Source: Misgurnus anguillicaudatus (lineage: Eukaryota > Chordata > Actinopteri > Cypriniformes > Cobitidae). Taken from it: DNA of 64,000 bases. The stretch lies in NCBI RefSeq assembly GCF_027580225.2, contig NC_073348.2, positions 29,662,001 through 29,726,000 of the forward strand, written 5' to 3'. A program made the translations under genes and the position numbers. Positions 11,428 to 22,671 of the stretch are shown here, piece by piece. Positions within the stretch are counted from its first letter, which is position 1; each line of letters starts with the position of its first letter. A model generated the notes under the pieces. That model made no database searches and was not told where the DNA came from. It worked only from the letters and a program-made list of their open reading frames with translations.

Positions 11428-11856
11428 CAGTGGCGGCTCGTGACTGCTCATCCGAGGGGCGCTAATTCAAAATAAGTGTTTGGAGTGTCATTTGTGTGGT
11501 TCCATTTTTCAAAATATGTGTTCTGCGCATCGAGAGATGCTGTGTGCATCACGTTTTTAGTGTTTCATCAACGTGTTTATGATAAAAGAGACACTCACAA
11601 AATACGCAAGACACTCCCTTAACAGTAAACTCTGATTAGGCATAGGCATGAGATTATGCGAGTATCTGGCAACCGCAAGCGTCTCTTTTATCATAAACCC
11701 TTTAGACGCGTCTGCAGCAGGCACTTAGTTTGCCAAGACACGAGATGCACATAGGATCACTCACTTGAAAAAAGGAACCACACACATGACCGGCTACATA
11801 CATGTGACGAACTTCGCATTGAGCACCCTCGAAAAAGAAGTCACCGGCCACCACTG
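11428..11856. mobile_element. hAT MITE with perfect 8-bp target duplication
   Basis: The ends are CAGTGGCGGCTCGTGACT and TCACCGGCCACCACTG. The 8 bases caaatgag stand directly before (11420-11427) and after (11857-11864) the element. An 8-bp duplication with CAGTG-type ends is the hAT signature. The 429-bp interior has no transposase. Confidence 0.9.
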
Positions 11857-11912
11857 CAAATGAGACAATGGTTGTCGAGTATTCGACAGTAAGTTCGACA
11901 GTGAGTGCGTTT

Positions 11913-12175
11913 ATATCATAGACTGTAAAAAAATGGACGTAGTGTCTGTGACTTCACCCATAGGTTTGTGAAAACTCTTTTTGAAGCTTAAAGTAGGCAG
12001 TGCCTGCGGTCGCCATCTTGGCCACGCGTCACTCACAGATAACTGAAAATTGATAAAGGGGTGGGATGTGGGTGAAGCTGAGGTGGCTGGTTGCTGAACC
12101 ACGCCTGCCTAGCTCGATTCTAGTGACAGCTGTGGCAGTTCACCGTCACTCAAGTGGCCACGCCCTTAATTATGC
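11913..12175. repeat. Dispersed repeat beginning 'CATAGACTGTAAAAAAATGG'
   Basis: It opens with CATAGACTGTAAAAAAATGG, as does a related block at 22672. It contains a GTGACTTCACCCATAGG phrase and a GCCATCTTGGC motif, and ends near GCCACGCCCTTAATTATGCA. The two blocks share the opening and general plan but diverge inside. The class is uncertain (SINE-like or MITE). Confidence 0.6.
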
Positions 12176-12548
12176 AGAACTTTGATGCTGCGTTTACACT
12201 AGCCGCGGTAGAGGCGTCAAGCGCGAGTTATTTCCATGTTAAGTCATTGTGAAGACGCGTTAACGCTCGTCTGTAGGTCTCGCAGCGCAAATAAGGCGTT
12301 TGGTGGATGCAGTGTGGTAGATGCAATTCTGCCTCTTTCGCACGTCTGGCACGGTATGTGTGATACACGTGAATGATGCTTTTTGTGCATTTTGCGTAAC
12401 ACAAATTTGTGGCTGACGCCTGAGTTGAAAAAGGTGAACTTTGGCGGATTTTTCGCGCCGCGTTAACCAATCAGAAGCCTGCTTGCTGCTGGGGCGGCAG
12501 CCCCGTCCGGAGTCACTCATTCAATATGAAGGAACGCTTGATATTAGC

Positions 12549-13302
12549 CTCTTTCACACAGTAATTCTGGTAAATTACCATGAATTTACCAGAATGAATT
12601 TACCAGTAAATACAAAAATGTGCTGTTCACACATGCAGTGACGTTCCGTCTTTTTACCAGTAAGACATCATTCACACATCAGTATCAAAATACCGGTAAA
12701 CTCGGAGAGAAAGCGTAAGTTACCGGCGAGCTCCGTCCGTGTCGTATTTGTAAACGGCGGGTTATGACTTAATATCCACGGTCCGTATTTTGTTGTTTTC
12801 ACATCTGTGGCAAACGGTCGCGAAGTTGCTCGTGACCAAACAACATTGCGTTAGGCGGCGTCAAACGGAACCTGTGCGTTTGCACATTAGGCTTCACAGA
12901 TGGTGTGCAAAGGACGTCTGCAATTAGCCAATTAGATGGTAAGCTGTTTTAAACAACTTTGGTGAAGAAATGTGGATGTTAACTTCAGGTGTGCTCGACT
13001 TTTAAGCAACATGTGTGTGGAAATGTCCATAAACAGTCTGGGGGAAACCGCGTCACCTGTATAAAAAACTTTCTGATTGGCCTGCCCGATCTGTCAGCGC
13101 GGTCTGACGTCATCTAAATGCCGGTAATGCTATATTTTTTGTTCACACACAGCGTTTACCGGCAAATTACCGTTAATCTTACAACCTGTCTTACTGGTAA
13201 ATTGGGAGCACTGATTTACCGGAAAGGTTCTGTTCACACATGACATGTTAACTGCAATTTACCAGTAAATTACCAGTAAATACTGTATGTGTGAAAGGGA
13301 CT
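12549..13302. mobile_element. Inner MITE with 'CCTCTTTCACACAGT' ends and TTTACCAGTAAA arrays
   Basis: The left end reads CCTCTTTCACACAGTAATTC and the right end ACTGTATGTGTGAAAGGGA. Both flanks are rich in TTTACCAGTAAATTACC palindromes, and the same motif recurs around 12655-12720 and 13140-13210. The ends match 15-20 bases in inverted orientation. Confidence 0.75.
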
Positions 13303-13350
13303 ATTGTCTGTGAGCAGTCACTCAGAGCTATACGACACAAGTTCTTATTT

Positions 13351-13592
13351 CTATAGACCAGTTCAAATGATGTAAACAACACTGGTCCAGAAACACTTCC
13401 TGTTAAAGTTTGTGACAGTTATTTTTTTATTTTACATATATTATTATCTTTAAGATGTTTGTTTAACTTCAGTTAATTCAGGTTTATATGTTCTATTGTT
13501 TATTTTATCCCAACGTTTATCTAGTGTTAAAAAACGGAAACAGGAAGTGCTTCTGGACCAGTGTTGTTTACATCTTTTGAACTGGTCTATAG
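13351..13592. mobile_element. Foldback MITE 'CTATAGACCAGTTCAAATGA'
   Basis: CTATAGACCAGTTCAAATGA at the left is mirrored by TCTTTTGAACTGGTCTATAG at the right. The arms continue through CACTGGTCCAGAAACACTTC and GGAAGTGCTTCTGGACCAGTG. It is a compact 242-bp palindromic insertion. Confidence 0.85.
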
Positions 13593-13943
13593 AAACAGGA
13601 ATAAAAAGGACCTTGCTTGGAACCTGGTAAGTTGTAAATACACATTTCACTTTTGAGTCACGTGGCGTTTATCGACACGCGCCATATATTTTCCCACTAT
13701 AGACCAAATACAAACCGGTAACTCTCTCAATAAATGCACAACATTCAAGCATCAACATCTGGCAAACAGACAACCGCATAGCACTTGCCCCTCCCACAAG
13801 AAGCAGATTTTGCCTCTTGACGCGCGTGAAATACTTGCTTTTTCTGAATGCAACTGTTCAAGCGGCAAACTAGGCGCGGTAGACGCGATTTTGACGGCTC
13901 AAACGCGGTTGGTGTAAACGCAGCATAAGGTTTAATCTAATTT

Positions 13944-14065
13944 AAAGGTCCCGTTCTTTCTGTGTTTTTGAAGCTTTGATTGTGTTTACAGCGAGCAATA
14001 TAACATGTGTTAATGTTTCATGTGTAAAAAATGCGTTATTTTTCACACAATTAACTTTTCTTATC
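13944..14065. repeat. Partial copy of the 'CCCGTTCT.TCTGTG' dispersed repeat
   Basis: It matches 59732 onward and 7043 onward for about 120 bases, then diverges abruptly. Confidence 0.75.
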
Positions 14066-14725
14066 TGTATAGCACATGAACAAAACTGCGAGAAAACTAG
14101 TTAAGGTGTTTACATGCCACGCGAAATCGGTGTAATGAGCAAAAAACTACCTGTACCGATCTGTTTTTGCTTGCGCCGTTTTTTGGCTTTCCCCAATAAA
14201 AGAAAATCGTTTTACTCGTTTACATGACCCAACGTCTTATCAGTTTATTAAGCATAATCAGCGTAACACTGTGCATGTAAATGCACTCATTGATCCAGAC
14301 ACTTGAGAGGTGTGAGCTCAGGATCTTCAATGGTGCAGACAGATTGCTTGTTTGATCCCAGAGGAACCACACGAGAGGTAGATAATTTAGCCCACTAGCC
14401 TGGGTAACATCATCGGTCTCTCAAACAGACGGTAGAGTCCTCGAAACGGGCTAAGATATGACACGTGTGACCCTCACAGCCACAGAGCAGAGGGTCCGTA
14501 GTGGCCCTGGGGTTTTCTGGTTTTGGCATAACTCACAATTTTGCATCCACACCTCATTGGCAACGATAAAACACAGCGCTCAAGACAGTGATACCTCGAC
14601 TTCCTACCGGCAATATGTAAAAAAACAGGCAGATAAGGAGAGGGCGGAGAAATCCTAACACGAGATTTACGAGTTCTCCGTGCGTTGTGCGTGCGTGTGG
14701 ATTGTTAGTGAGGGGGAGAGGAGTG
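14066..14725. other. Non-coding stretch upstream of a candidate first exon
   Basis: Nothing is recognised. It may contain promoter sequence for the 14852 exon, but no clear TATA box or factor site stands out. Confidence 0.4.
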
Positions 14726-14851
14726 TGAAGAGCATCTCTCGCTCTCTCTCTTTCTCTCCCCCGCTCTCTCGTTCTCTCTGACGCTACGGCTGGTGACTCC
14801 TCTACAGTGTTTACTCATAATTCATACGAAGAGGTTTCGCTCAGCCACACT
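14726..14851 (+). promoter_or_regulatory. dlg2: Candidate 5'UTR with CT-rich block upstream of first exon
   Basis: An in-frame TGA at 14726-14728 precedes the ATG at 14852 with no other in-frame ATG between. A CTCTCT-rich block at 14735-14780 resembles the pyrimidine-rich leaders of many brain genes, and a similar block precedes the 44400 exon. The phrase CTCCTCTACAG at 14797-14807 could instead be a splice acceptor after a pyrimidine tract, making 14808-14929 an internal exon. Confidence 0.4.
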
Positions 14852-14929
14852 ATGTTTGCCTCCATTTGGTATGCCAAGAAGCTGGGACGCAGACTGCTTC
14901 AGAATGCAAGGAAAGCTAAAATGCAAAAG
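14852..14929 (+). CDS. dlg2: Candidate alternative first coding exon (26 aa, basic), probably dlg2
   Basis: The ATG has A at -3. The frame encodes MFASIWYAKKLGRRLLQNAR and continues KAKMQK, ending exactly at a strong donor, AAG|GTAGGT, in phase 0. It has nine basic residues out of 26 and an aromatic start (Phe2, Trp6, Tyr7), and lacks the cysteines used for palmitoylation in other PSD-93 amino termini. Phase 0 allows direct splicing to the constant dlg2 exon at 52654, about 38 kb downstream on the same strand, with no other recognised gene between. The assignment to dlg2 is inference from strand, phase and position; I do not have a firm match to a known isoform. It could be the first exon of an unrelated transcript. 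Confidence 0.62.
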
Positions 14930-16553
14930 GTAGGTGTGGGAGAATTACGATCACTCTGCATAGAGTTTTTTTCTGAAGAGTATGGAGTGTTTTTTAATCC
15001 AAATCGACTGATTATAGGTGCTTTTGTATTTTAGTTCGAGTTTACTTATGTTTGGAAGTAAGGTTTTTGTGAGTCATATTATGGGAGTTCTTGGCATGGA
15101 GGTTGAGCCCTTGTGCTTCTTGCACGTAGTCTTTAGTGTCTTAAAGTGAAAGTAATAATACTGCTTTATCTGGGCACTCCAGCGTGCTTTACGAAGCTTT
15201 AATAAGGATCTGTATTGTTCTCATTAACTGCAGTAGATCCTCTTAACCTACTGTTATCATCATGTTTATCGCCTGATGTACCATCTGTGAAGTTTACCAG
15301 TGTGCCTTTCTCTCTCTCTCTCTTGGCTCTCACGGATTCTTGAGATGTTTAACAATGTAGCTGATTCGTCCTAACCTAGCCCGCCTGCTTGAATTTTAAC
15401 TAGTCCTGCTTTACACAAATTAGTCTTTTTCTATCAGTCCCCTGTTGATGATTACTATTTTTAATGGTTGGAAATATAATAAGACATAAAAAATGTGTGG
15501 ACAACTTTGTGAACGGACATTCAGATGGCTGACCATCCTGCTTGTATTATAACATTTATTAAGATGTTGGTTTGTAGAGGGAAGGTGGTGTGTATGTGCT
15601 GATATTAATACAGGATTTAAATGCAACAGGTTTTAGTCTTGTCAGTGTAATGTGTAAAGTGTTGAGAATTGGAAATTTTCCCAGAACATGTCCAGGTCAA
15701 ATTTTATCCTACATTTTAGGAATTAGTATTTGCATTAAGAAAAACCCTCACCCAATGCTTATTAATACAATGCAAAAACAGTTTTAGCTATAAGTTGTAC
15801 TGAATAAATAGTTATAAGAATTACAAAAATCCCTTCAGCAACGAAACAAAAACAAAATCCTTAATAAAATGTCTCAAAGCATTACATTATTATATACAAG
15901 ATAATGTGTTGATGGGATGAAAGCTGTGTGTATATAATGCATAAAATGTTAGACTTACAAATAGTATTCCAGTTTTTTATGGAAAATTTAATCTTTTGAA
16001 AATATAATGCAATTTGTTTGATTTTAGAGTGAAATATGACCCAGATTTATGCTTTCCTCGCAAGTTTGTGTGTATAGTGTGTTTTGTGCACACGTTTTGT
16101 TCGTCATTTGAACATCCAGCAATTTGCTGCCTAGCAACCCCACAGCCTTATGTTAAGGGGAAGTAATCCATGGTCTTTGTCACGTTTACACACATAAACC
16201 TGTACGGTCAAAAAATAGCTCTTTGGCTGAAAATGATTTAATCGTTGACAGTGGTTCCACGTGATTGGCCCACTTTTCTCCATGTAATTTGTGTTATTCA
16301 CTTTTTGATCTAACTTTTTCAAACAATGCACACTGACATGAAGGTCAGAATCAAAATCTGATGGCATTAATTAACATTTAAAATATCTTCAGTCGGTCTG
16401 TTCACCACCTAAGCAAATGCTCTACTCTTTAGCACAATGGTTACTACTTAAAAACACCAACATAACACAAACTCTTTCAAATACCAACATATTAAACATT
16501 AATATGTCTCCTCTTTATTTTATCTTAATTAAAAATACTTTATTTTAACATTT
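14930..16553. other. Intronic or intergenic stretch, nothing recognised
   Basis: This follows the donor at 14930. There is a short CT-rich run near 15308-15325. No coding exon or clear element was seen. Confidence 0.5.
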
Positions 16554-17498
16554 GAAGAGTTTGGTTCCAAAACGCGATAAACGGCATTTAATTTTGCCGC
16601 CAAAATCAGTATTCTATCAGTTCAGTATTAAAAAGTCAATTTTTCATTTTACGCAAAATCCAATATCCGCTGTGTGTCATTTTTTCTTCTTTTTTCCAAA
16701 CCACAACCAACGCCAGTCCTCATTCTCTGCAGAATGCAATAAATCCGCTCAACAAATCACAGCGCACCATTTCACGCATTGTAAACAATAATGGTGCCGC
16801 TTTGAATACACACATAATCCTAGTTTTCCTCATCTTCTTTGTACTTTGTGATTAGCCAATAACCAAGAACAAAATAATACTTTTGATGGCATTGATAAAC
16901 CTGTGGTGGTTTTCTGTGGCCGGCTGTTGTTTGTTCTCACACGACAGCATCAAGCTTCTGTCATGCTAACACATTGACCACAATGGATCTTATGAAAAAC
17001 TTTCCATTATTTTACTCAAAGTCAACGAAAATCGAGCAGGACCAAAAATTTTTACAGCTGATCGCTGTCAAAAAAGTTCAGCAACGACTTCCCAAGAATG
17101 ACAGCAGCAATGACAGTGTTCTTAATATGACAAAGTAAGTGTTTTGATTAATGACATTAATGTTTTTTTACTGATTTTTAATCGGTGTATACGACTAGTC
17201 AACTAAATGAATATAACATGGCAAAGATGAATGCACATTTATATATTGATTTAATAGATTTATAGAATTTTGAGAACAAAACTTGTCATGGATTTATTGC
17301 ATTTTGCGGAAGAAATAATCAGTTTTTATAATAAATCTTTAAAAATCAAATTATCATGGATGTGAATTTTTAATGTTATTATAACCTAAAGATACTATGT
17401 TAAAGTTTGTAACAGAATGGTTTTCATCTTGTCACTTTCTTGGTAATAAGTTTTTACCCAAATGACTTCAAATGGATTTGGTTTTGGAACCAAACTCT
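16554..17498. mobile_element. DNA element, 'GAAGAGTTTGGTTCCAAAAC' family, copy 1
   Basis: The left end GAAGAGTTTGGTTCCAAAAC and right end GTTTTGGAACCAAACTCTT are inverted. A reverse-oriented relative of similar length is at 55015-56006, and its one end recurs alone at 50390-50669. All share long internal text (TAACATGGCAAAGATGAAT, TATTATAACCTAAAGAT). The copies carry a small ORF followed by GTAAGT. No known transposase domain was recognised. Confidence 0.82.
16983..17138 (+). CDS. Small ORF inside a DNA element, possibly a 5' transposon exon
   Basis: The ATG at 16983 opens a 51-codon frame beginning MDLMKNFPLFYSKSTKIEQD and ending ...NMTK before TAA. The last codon overlaps a perfect splice donor (AA|GTAAGT at 17135), so it may be the first exon of a longer transposon protein whose remainder is deleted here. 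The related copy at 55015-56006 retains most of it on the opposite strand, but has lost the first ATG and gained a stop after the 'KIKQN' segment. I do not recognise the family. It is lysine-rich with several Gln and Asp. Coding status is uncertain. Confidence 0.4.
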   Translation: MDLMKNFPLFYSKSTKIEQDQKFLQLIAVKKVQQRLPKNDSSNDSVLNMTK

Positions 17499-19292
17499 TT
17501 ATTTGCTCTCATTATTCAGTCCTATGCAAAATATGCTGGGAACTGGAAATCTCTTTCCTAAATTTGAAAAAAAAAACTTTGTATTAACATGTTTAAAACA
17601 AGTAAACAGTATAATTTTTTTGAATGTTTGATTGAATCATGTTTTTTTCAAAATGAAAACATCAAGTTAAGCCAAAAAGTTACAATTTCAATTTAATGTT
17701 TTAAACAGAAACTGCATCAGTCATGTTCAATCAAAATGAATTGTGTAAATAAAGTAAAAGGCATCAAAAATATTTTATTTTTAAGTATACAAAAATATGC
17801 TGACGCAAGAGGTGGGCAGAAAGAGAAAGAGGAGGATATTGATTCAAGCTGACAAGAAGTCTTGGGTACACTTGGTTGGTCTGGATGTTCCTTTATATCC
17901 AAAAGAGCCAAGTGTGGGCGACCAAAGGTGGACAAGGGCTACATCAGGACAAACTGTAGCTAAACTACTCCCCAACAACTCCTCTTTAAAGTGCTGATGC
18001 AAGCCAGATGTATTAGGTAAAAAAATAGTAGGTCTTATTGCAAATCACATTTTCATCCAAACATAATAAACAAATATGTTGCATAATTAACCTAATACAA
18101 AAATATAATTTAATATTTTCTAAAAATTACCAATTTATGGTAACGCATACTTGAATGTGACCTTTGCATATAACTGCTTCACACCATAAATAAAGCCATA
18201 GATTCTGGAATGGCATAAAAAAATTAATTTTCATGAACATTGTTATATCTCTTAAAATTATGAGTCGGACATGCTAACTTGCTCTTAAATTGATCTTGTG
18301 AGATTCACCCACTCATGGTTTTATCTGTAAGTGTCATCATACTGTGATCTACCAGTGCTTGTTCTGCTCTGTGGCTCCGCGGCTGTAATGATTTTTTCTT
18401 TCACCAGAAATATAGCAGACTCACTTGTCAGACTCTGCTGTCACTGCAACCTGTGTGCCAAAAGCTCAGATCAAAATCTTTCCAGAGACTTTACTGGAGT
18501 TGCTTTGAAGTTTGCCTCATTTGTCCACAGGTCTCAAGAAGAACCTTCCTGTGATGTCTGACCTGTTCTGTGTAAGGTCTATTGGCCTCTGATCTTTGTC
18601 TCTGAGGGCATTTCTGTCAATAAAAGCAAACAGATTGGCAGTAATTGAAATCCTTTGATTTGACAAATTGTCGTCTGGCATTACAGAGTGCTTTTGTGTT
18701 GTTTGAACCTCGGGGTAGGCAGAAGCGGTGAGAGTCTGAATTACGGAGATTGCGTTGGCAACGTGTAGCATCTGCACCTGGTTCTTGAGACTTATTGAAA
18801 ATCACCATGGGCTGAAAATTTACTTTTTCCCACACCTGCCAGTGATGAGTGAATTGAAAAAAAATCCCATTTATTGTTAAAAATATTTTTATCACAATTA
18901 CAGAGGGCTATTTAGCTATGTTTTTTTATTAGCAACAAAAATTGCAGGACATTTTCATTACATATCTGTTATCACCATCTGCTTAAGCCATAGAAGAACC
19001 ATTTTTGGTTCCTTAAAGAACCATTTCTTTCTTACATTTTTATAGCCTAGGGAACTTTTTGTAAAAAAAAAGTTCTTTATGAAATCGTTTCAGGCAAAAA
19101 TGGTTCTTTTATGGTATCATGAAGTAAGTACAATGTAAATAGGCATCTGCTACTGTAAATGTATATGAATATTCCATTATATTTATGCCTATAAACACCA
19201 GAAGCCCACTGAATGTTCTGTTACAGTTCATAACGCTCTACCGCGCTACATAAGGAGAGAGAATTTAACTTTTTCTGGCCTCTCCCAATCCT
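17499..19292. other. Non-coding stretch with a short 'AAGAACCATTTTTGG' foldback
   Basis: Mostly unrecognised AT-rich sequence. At 18985-19120 a small foldback is built on AGAAGAACCATTTTTGGTTC and AAAAATGGTTCTTTTATGG. A fragment of the same kind is at 23430-23480. A GTCAGATTCTG-type stretch near 18330-18560 shows no splice-flanked coding frame. Confidence 0.5.
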
Positions 19293-19822
19293 ATTGCGGC
19301 TTTCACATAAGACGCGGTGTACGCTGCGCTCGCTGCTGGGTTGAGCGCAGCAAAGCGATTTGCATTCTGCCTTCCAGACCAAAGTAGGCGGTGTTTTCAA
19401 TAAATATCTATAGTGTTTATATTTGGGTTAAATAGTGGATGAGGAATACAGAGACTTTAAAGACTTTAAATTTAAGCTGCCTACCTACAACAGGCTACCT
19501 GACATGCCAACTTGAATTGCTACGTGTTTCCATGACACGGCTTTCCTTCGGATGTCTTTGTAGGAGCGTAAACTTGTTTTATAAAGCTTTGAGAATTCCA
19601 AAACACACAGTATAAGCTTTTTGTCCATTTTGATTTTGACGCTTGTTTGGATGACCCATTTCTATTGGCCGCGCAGGTAATCGTCACAGAGCGCAGTGTA
19701 AAAGCTAAACTATTTGAACTGCGCTTGCGCTTTGCTTGACGCAACAACAAACTGCCCTCACGCAGCGCAAGCCATTGAAATGAATAGGTTTCATAGCGCA
19801 GCGCACATGTGAAAGCCGCATT
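19293..19822. mobile_element. MITE with 'GCGGCTTTCACAT' ends
   Basis: The left end TTGCGGCTTTCACATAAGACG and right end CACATGTGAAAGCCGCATTA are inverted, and GCGCAGCG-type text lies inside both ends. ATT flanks each end and may be a 3-bp target duplication. No coding content. Confidence 0.7.
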
Positions 19823-20531
19823 AAGGGGGCTTGCACACTAAAACTTTTACACCAATGGAAGCTCTTCGTTTTTCAAAAAAGCCAGCAGCTAGCGTTTTTT
19901 TCTGCGCTGAAAGCACAGAGAGTTGAAAAATATTCAACTTTGGGTGAAAAGCTTAGCTCGCCAATGTCAGTTCTCACACCGCCATCCAATCACAGCAGAG
20001 AACGGGCAGGACAAATATCACAACAACCAACCGGTGCATCGCACAATGACTGATAAACAAAGCAGAAGTATCACAGCAACCAAAGCGCTCTGCTGAAGAA
20101 AACTGGCCCTCAGCTGAAAAAACAGCTGGTATTCGGCATCCTCCGAATTTTCTGCCACGTTTTAAAGCTTTGGAGAGCATCAAAATACGCTCTGGCTGCC
20201 CTACCAACGACGCTATAGAAAAAGACTAGTGGGCGCTCTGACGCTCGAAGGCATTCTCTAGAATCCTTTTCGGCCTTTCGATTGGTTGCCCCCGAACCGC
20301 ATCATACCTCATTACCATAAAGTTGAGTCGATTTCAACTCTCCTTGATGCCCATACACTTCAAGACGTGCCGGAGCTTGCGGTCAGCTCTTATTGAAAAT
20401 GAATGACTTCCGGCCACTTTGGCACTCTCGCCGGTGGCGGTGTGAACGCATAGTAATAGTGAATATCCACAATCATAAAGGAAGCACTTGAGCACAACAA
20501 TCAAACTACACTGAACTTAATTGATAAAATA

Positions 20532-20806
20532 AATGGTAAATGGACTGCATTTATATAGCGCTTTCATAGACCAATGGCCATCCAAAGCGCTTTACATATT
20601 GCCTCACATTCACCCATTCACGCACACATTTATACACCGACGGCGGTGTCAGCCATGCAAGGCGCCATCCAGCTCGTCGGGAGCAGCTGGGGTTAGGTGT
20701 CTTGCTCAAGGACACCTCGACACTTGGTCAGCTGGAGCCGGGGATTGAACCACCAACCTTCCGATTTGTAGACAACCTACATGAACCACTCGACCACTGC
20801 CGCCCC
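20532..20806. repeat. Teleost dispersed repeat 'ATGGACTGCATTTATATAGCG'
   Basis: It starts TAAATGGACTGCATTTATAT and ends GACCACTGCCGCCCC. Internal phrases are AAAGCGCTTTACA, CACCCATTCACGCACACATT, GGACACCTCGACAC and CCGGGGATTGAACCACCAAC. From general knowledge, this is a widespread, well-conserved repeat of fish genomes, often mis-scored as gene sequence. The GGGATTGAACCACC segment recalls a tRNA-like TΨC arm. Confidence 0.8.
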
Positions 20807-22671
20807 AATAATTAGTTGGAATGTTCTCCCCAGTCCTTTGCAATTTGAAGATTATCCCTAAAGATGGTCATTTAAATATCACCCCTATTTTATGTTTTCA
20901 ACAGGTTTATCCAAAATATATGCTTTGCAGTACATTGCTATTCTGGAATTGTATATCTTGCAATGTTACTTCATGAAACTGAGCTGTTTTAAGGAGAAAG
21001 GATAGGTTTGTTAAGCAAAGAGGCTTTTTGTCCTTGGCTGTGTTTGAGATTGCCCTTCAAATTAAAGATGTGTCTGGGTCACAAGCGGACAGCATACGCT
21101 CTTAGGTCACGTTACCCGTGTGCTGCGCTCAGACACATTAAACGTGAGGAACAGGTGAAGGTAGACAGTCTCTCTTTGACAGTCTTTGACCCACTCGCCC
21201 CAGCAGCTGTCGCACCCACTCTTCTAAGAAACCCTACATGCAGCAGGGGTTCTTAACCTTTCTACGGTCCATGACCCAATTTTAAGATTCCCTCCCACTT
21301 AATTTAATGAAGCTTTAACACTTAATAAATGGCCAAACAGTGCATTAAACACTGAAAAACAAAGATGCTTGAGCTTTGTTTTAAACGCAAGCAGATGGAA
21401 CGATTAAAAAGCCTCTTAAACAGATGGAAATGAAGGTTAGATGGCATGTAATCCATTTGTAGGTTATATTTTAGTACAGTTTTGTCTATTGACTCAAGGA
21501 CCATAGTATACCATGGTATTCATTACTCAAAGCAAATAAACCTTTTAAGAGCACTTTTATATATCCAATCTCAAAGCATGATGTCAAACATTTACATAAC
21601 TCTTGAAAGCTTATGCAACTTGTGTTATTTGTATTCAGTATCTCTTTATTTTTCCGTGCTATCAAAAAATGCCAATGGCAGCTCTATTAATGACAAGACG
21701 GCAATAGTTAGCAGACCTTGCACTTTCTTTTCACCTTTAAAGTTTTAATAGTGCTGTAATTCTTTCAACGCATATTTCACACTGATCTCTGAGCTCTTAT
21801 ATATTGAATAAGTTTCAGCGTGTTTTGTCTCGGCCCACATTGTTATTAGATTCTCATCTGGTAGAAGCTCTCTCCATATGCCTCTGTGAGGAGATGATTT
21901 TATAAATTATCTTTTTCGTGCAGAAAAATTCAGCTGCCCGGATGTATTTAATGCATCTTTGCCGACTGCATTACTATTGGAGTATCTCTGTACCCTTTAT
22001 GGCTATAAAATGAGGCTTTTGCATTAGCAAGATGATCTTTTTTATTCTTAGAGTAATGTTGCTATTAAGCAGATCGGCAATGTATACGTACTGTATAGCG
22101 ATGTGAAATGTTGGTGATCTGGCGCCAAGCCAGTGCGTTTTAAAGTTATTGCAGCGTTGGGGAATAACACGTCGGGTAATTTTTCTATATGCAATTGTAA
22201 TAAAATAGTTTCCCTAAGAGAACAGAAGAGATGTTGTGTGTTTGATCACTATAGAGGCATAAGCTGACATTTGCTATATCTAAATAATATATACAGTAGC
22301 CTGTTGGGGGTGACAGATGGTAACATATAGGCTAAACAGTAATTAAAAGGTGCTCCCTCAAGCTGAAATATTTTTTAAAGCCTGCATCACACAGTATTTA
22401 TGCAACGTTACCTGGATTTATTGAGCGGGTTGAGTCTCCTGGTGTCATTTATTTTGCTCAAATGTTTCTATAGTATGAGTAACAAGAGTTCTAAGCACCG
22501 TTATAATTTTTTTTTAATTGTCCCAAGCTGTCACTGGGACAGTAACATTTAAAAAGGTCCTAATATGTACCATTTAGGGACAGATATGTAAACATTTGGT
22601 ATCCCTCATGCACTCTTTGGTTCCAATATGTACTCCATATGGTAACTAATATGAACTCTTTAAGGTAGCAC
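20807..22671. other. Non-coding stretch, nothing recognised
   Basis: AT-rich and stop-rich in all frames. No splice-flanked coding frame or clear element ends. Confidence 0.5.

Larger units (their letters stand above)
12187..13924. mobile_element. Outer DNA element ('GCTGCGTTTACAC' ends) of a nested complex
   Basis: The left end GCTGCGTTTACACTAGCCGCG and right end GGTGTAAACGCAGC are inverted, and 'GGTAGA.GCG' recurs just inside both. Two other inverted-repeat elements (12549-13302 and 13351-13592) lie within it. No transposase is seen. Confidence 0.72.
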
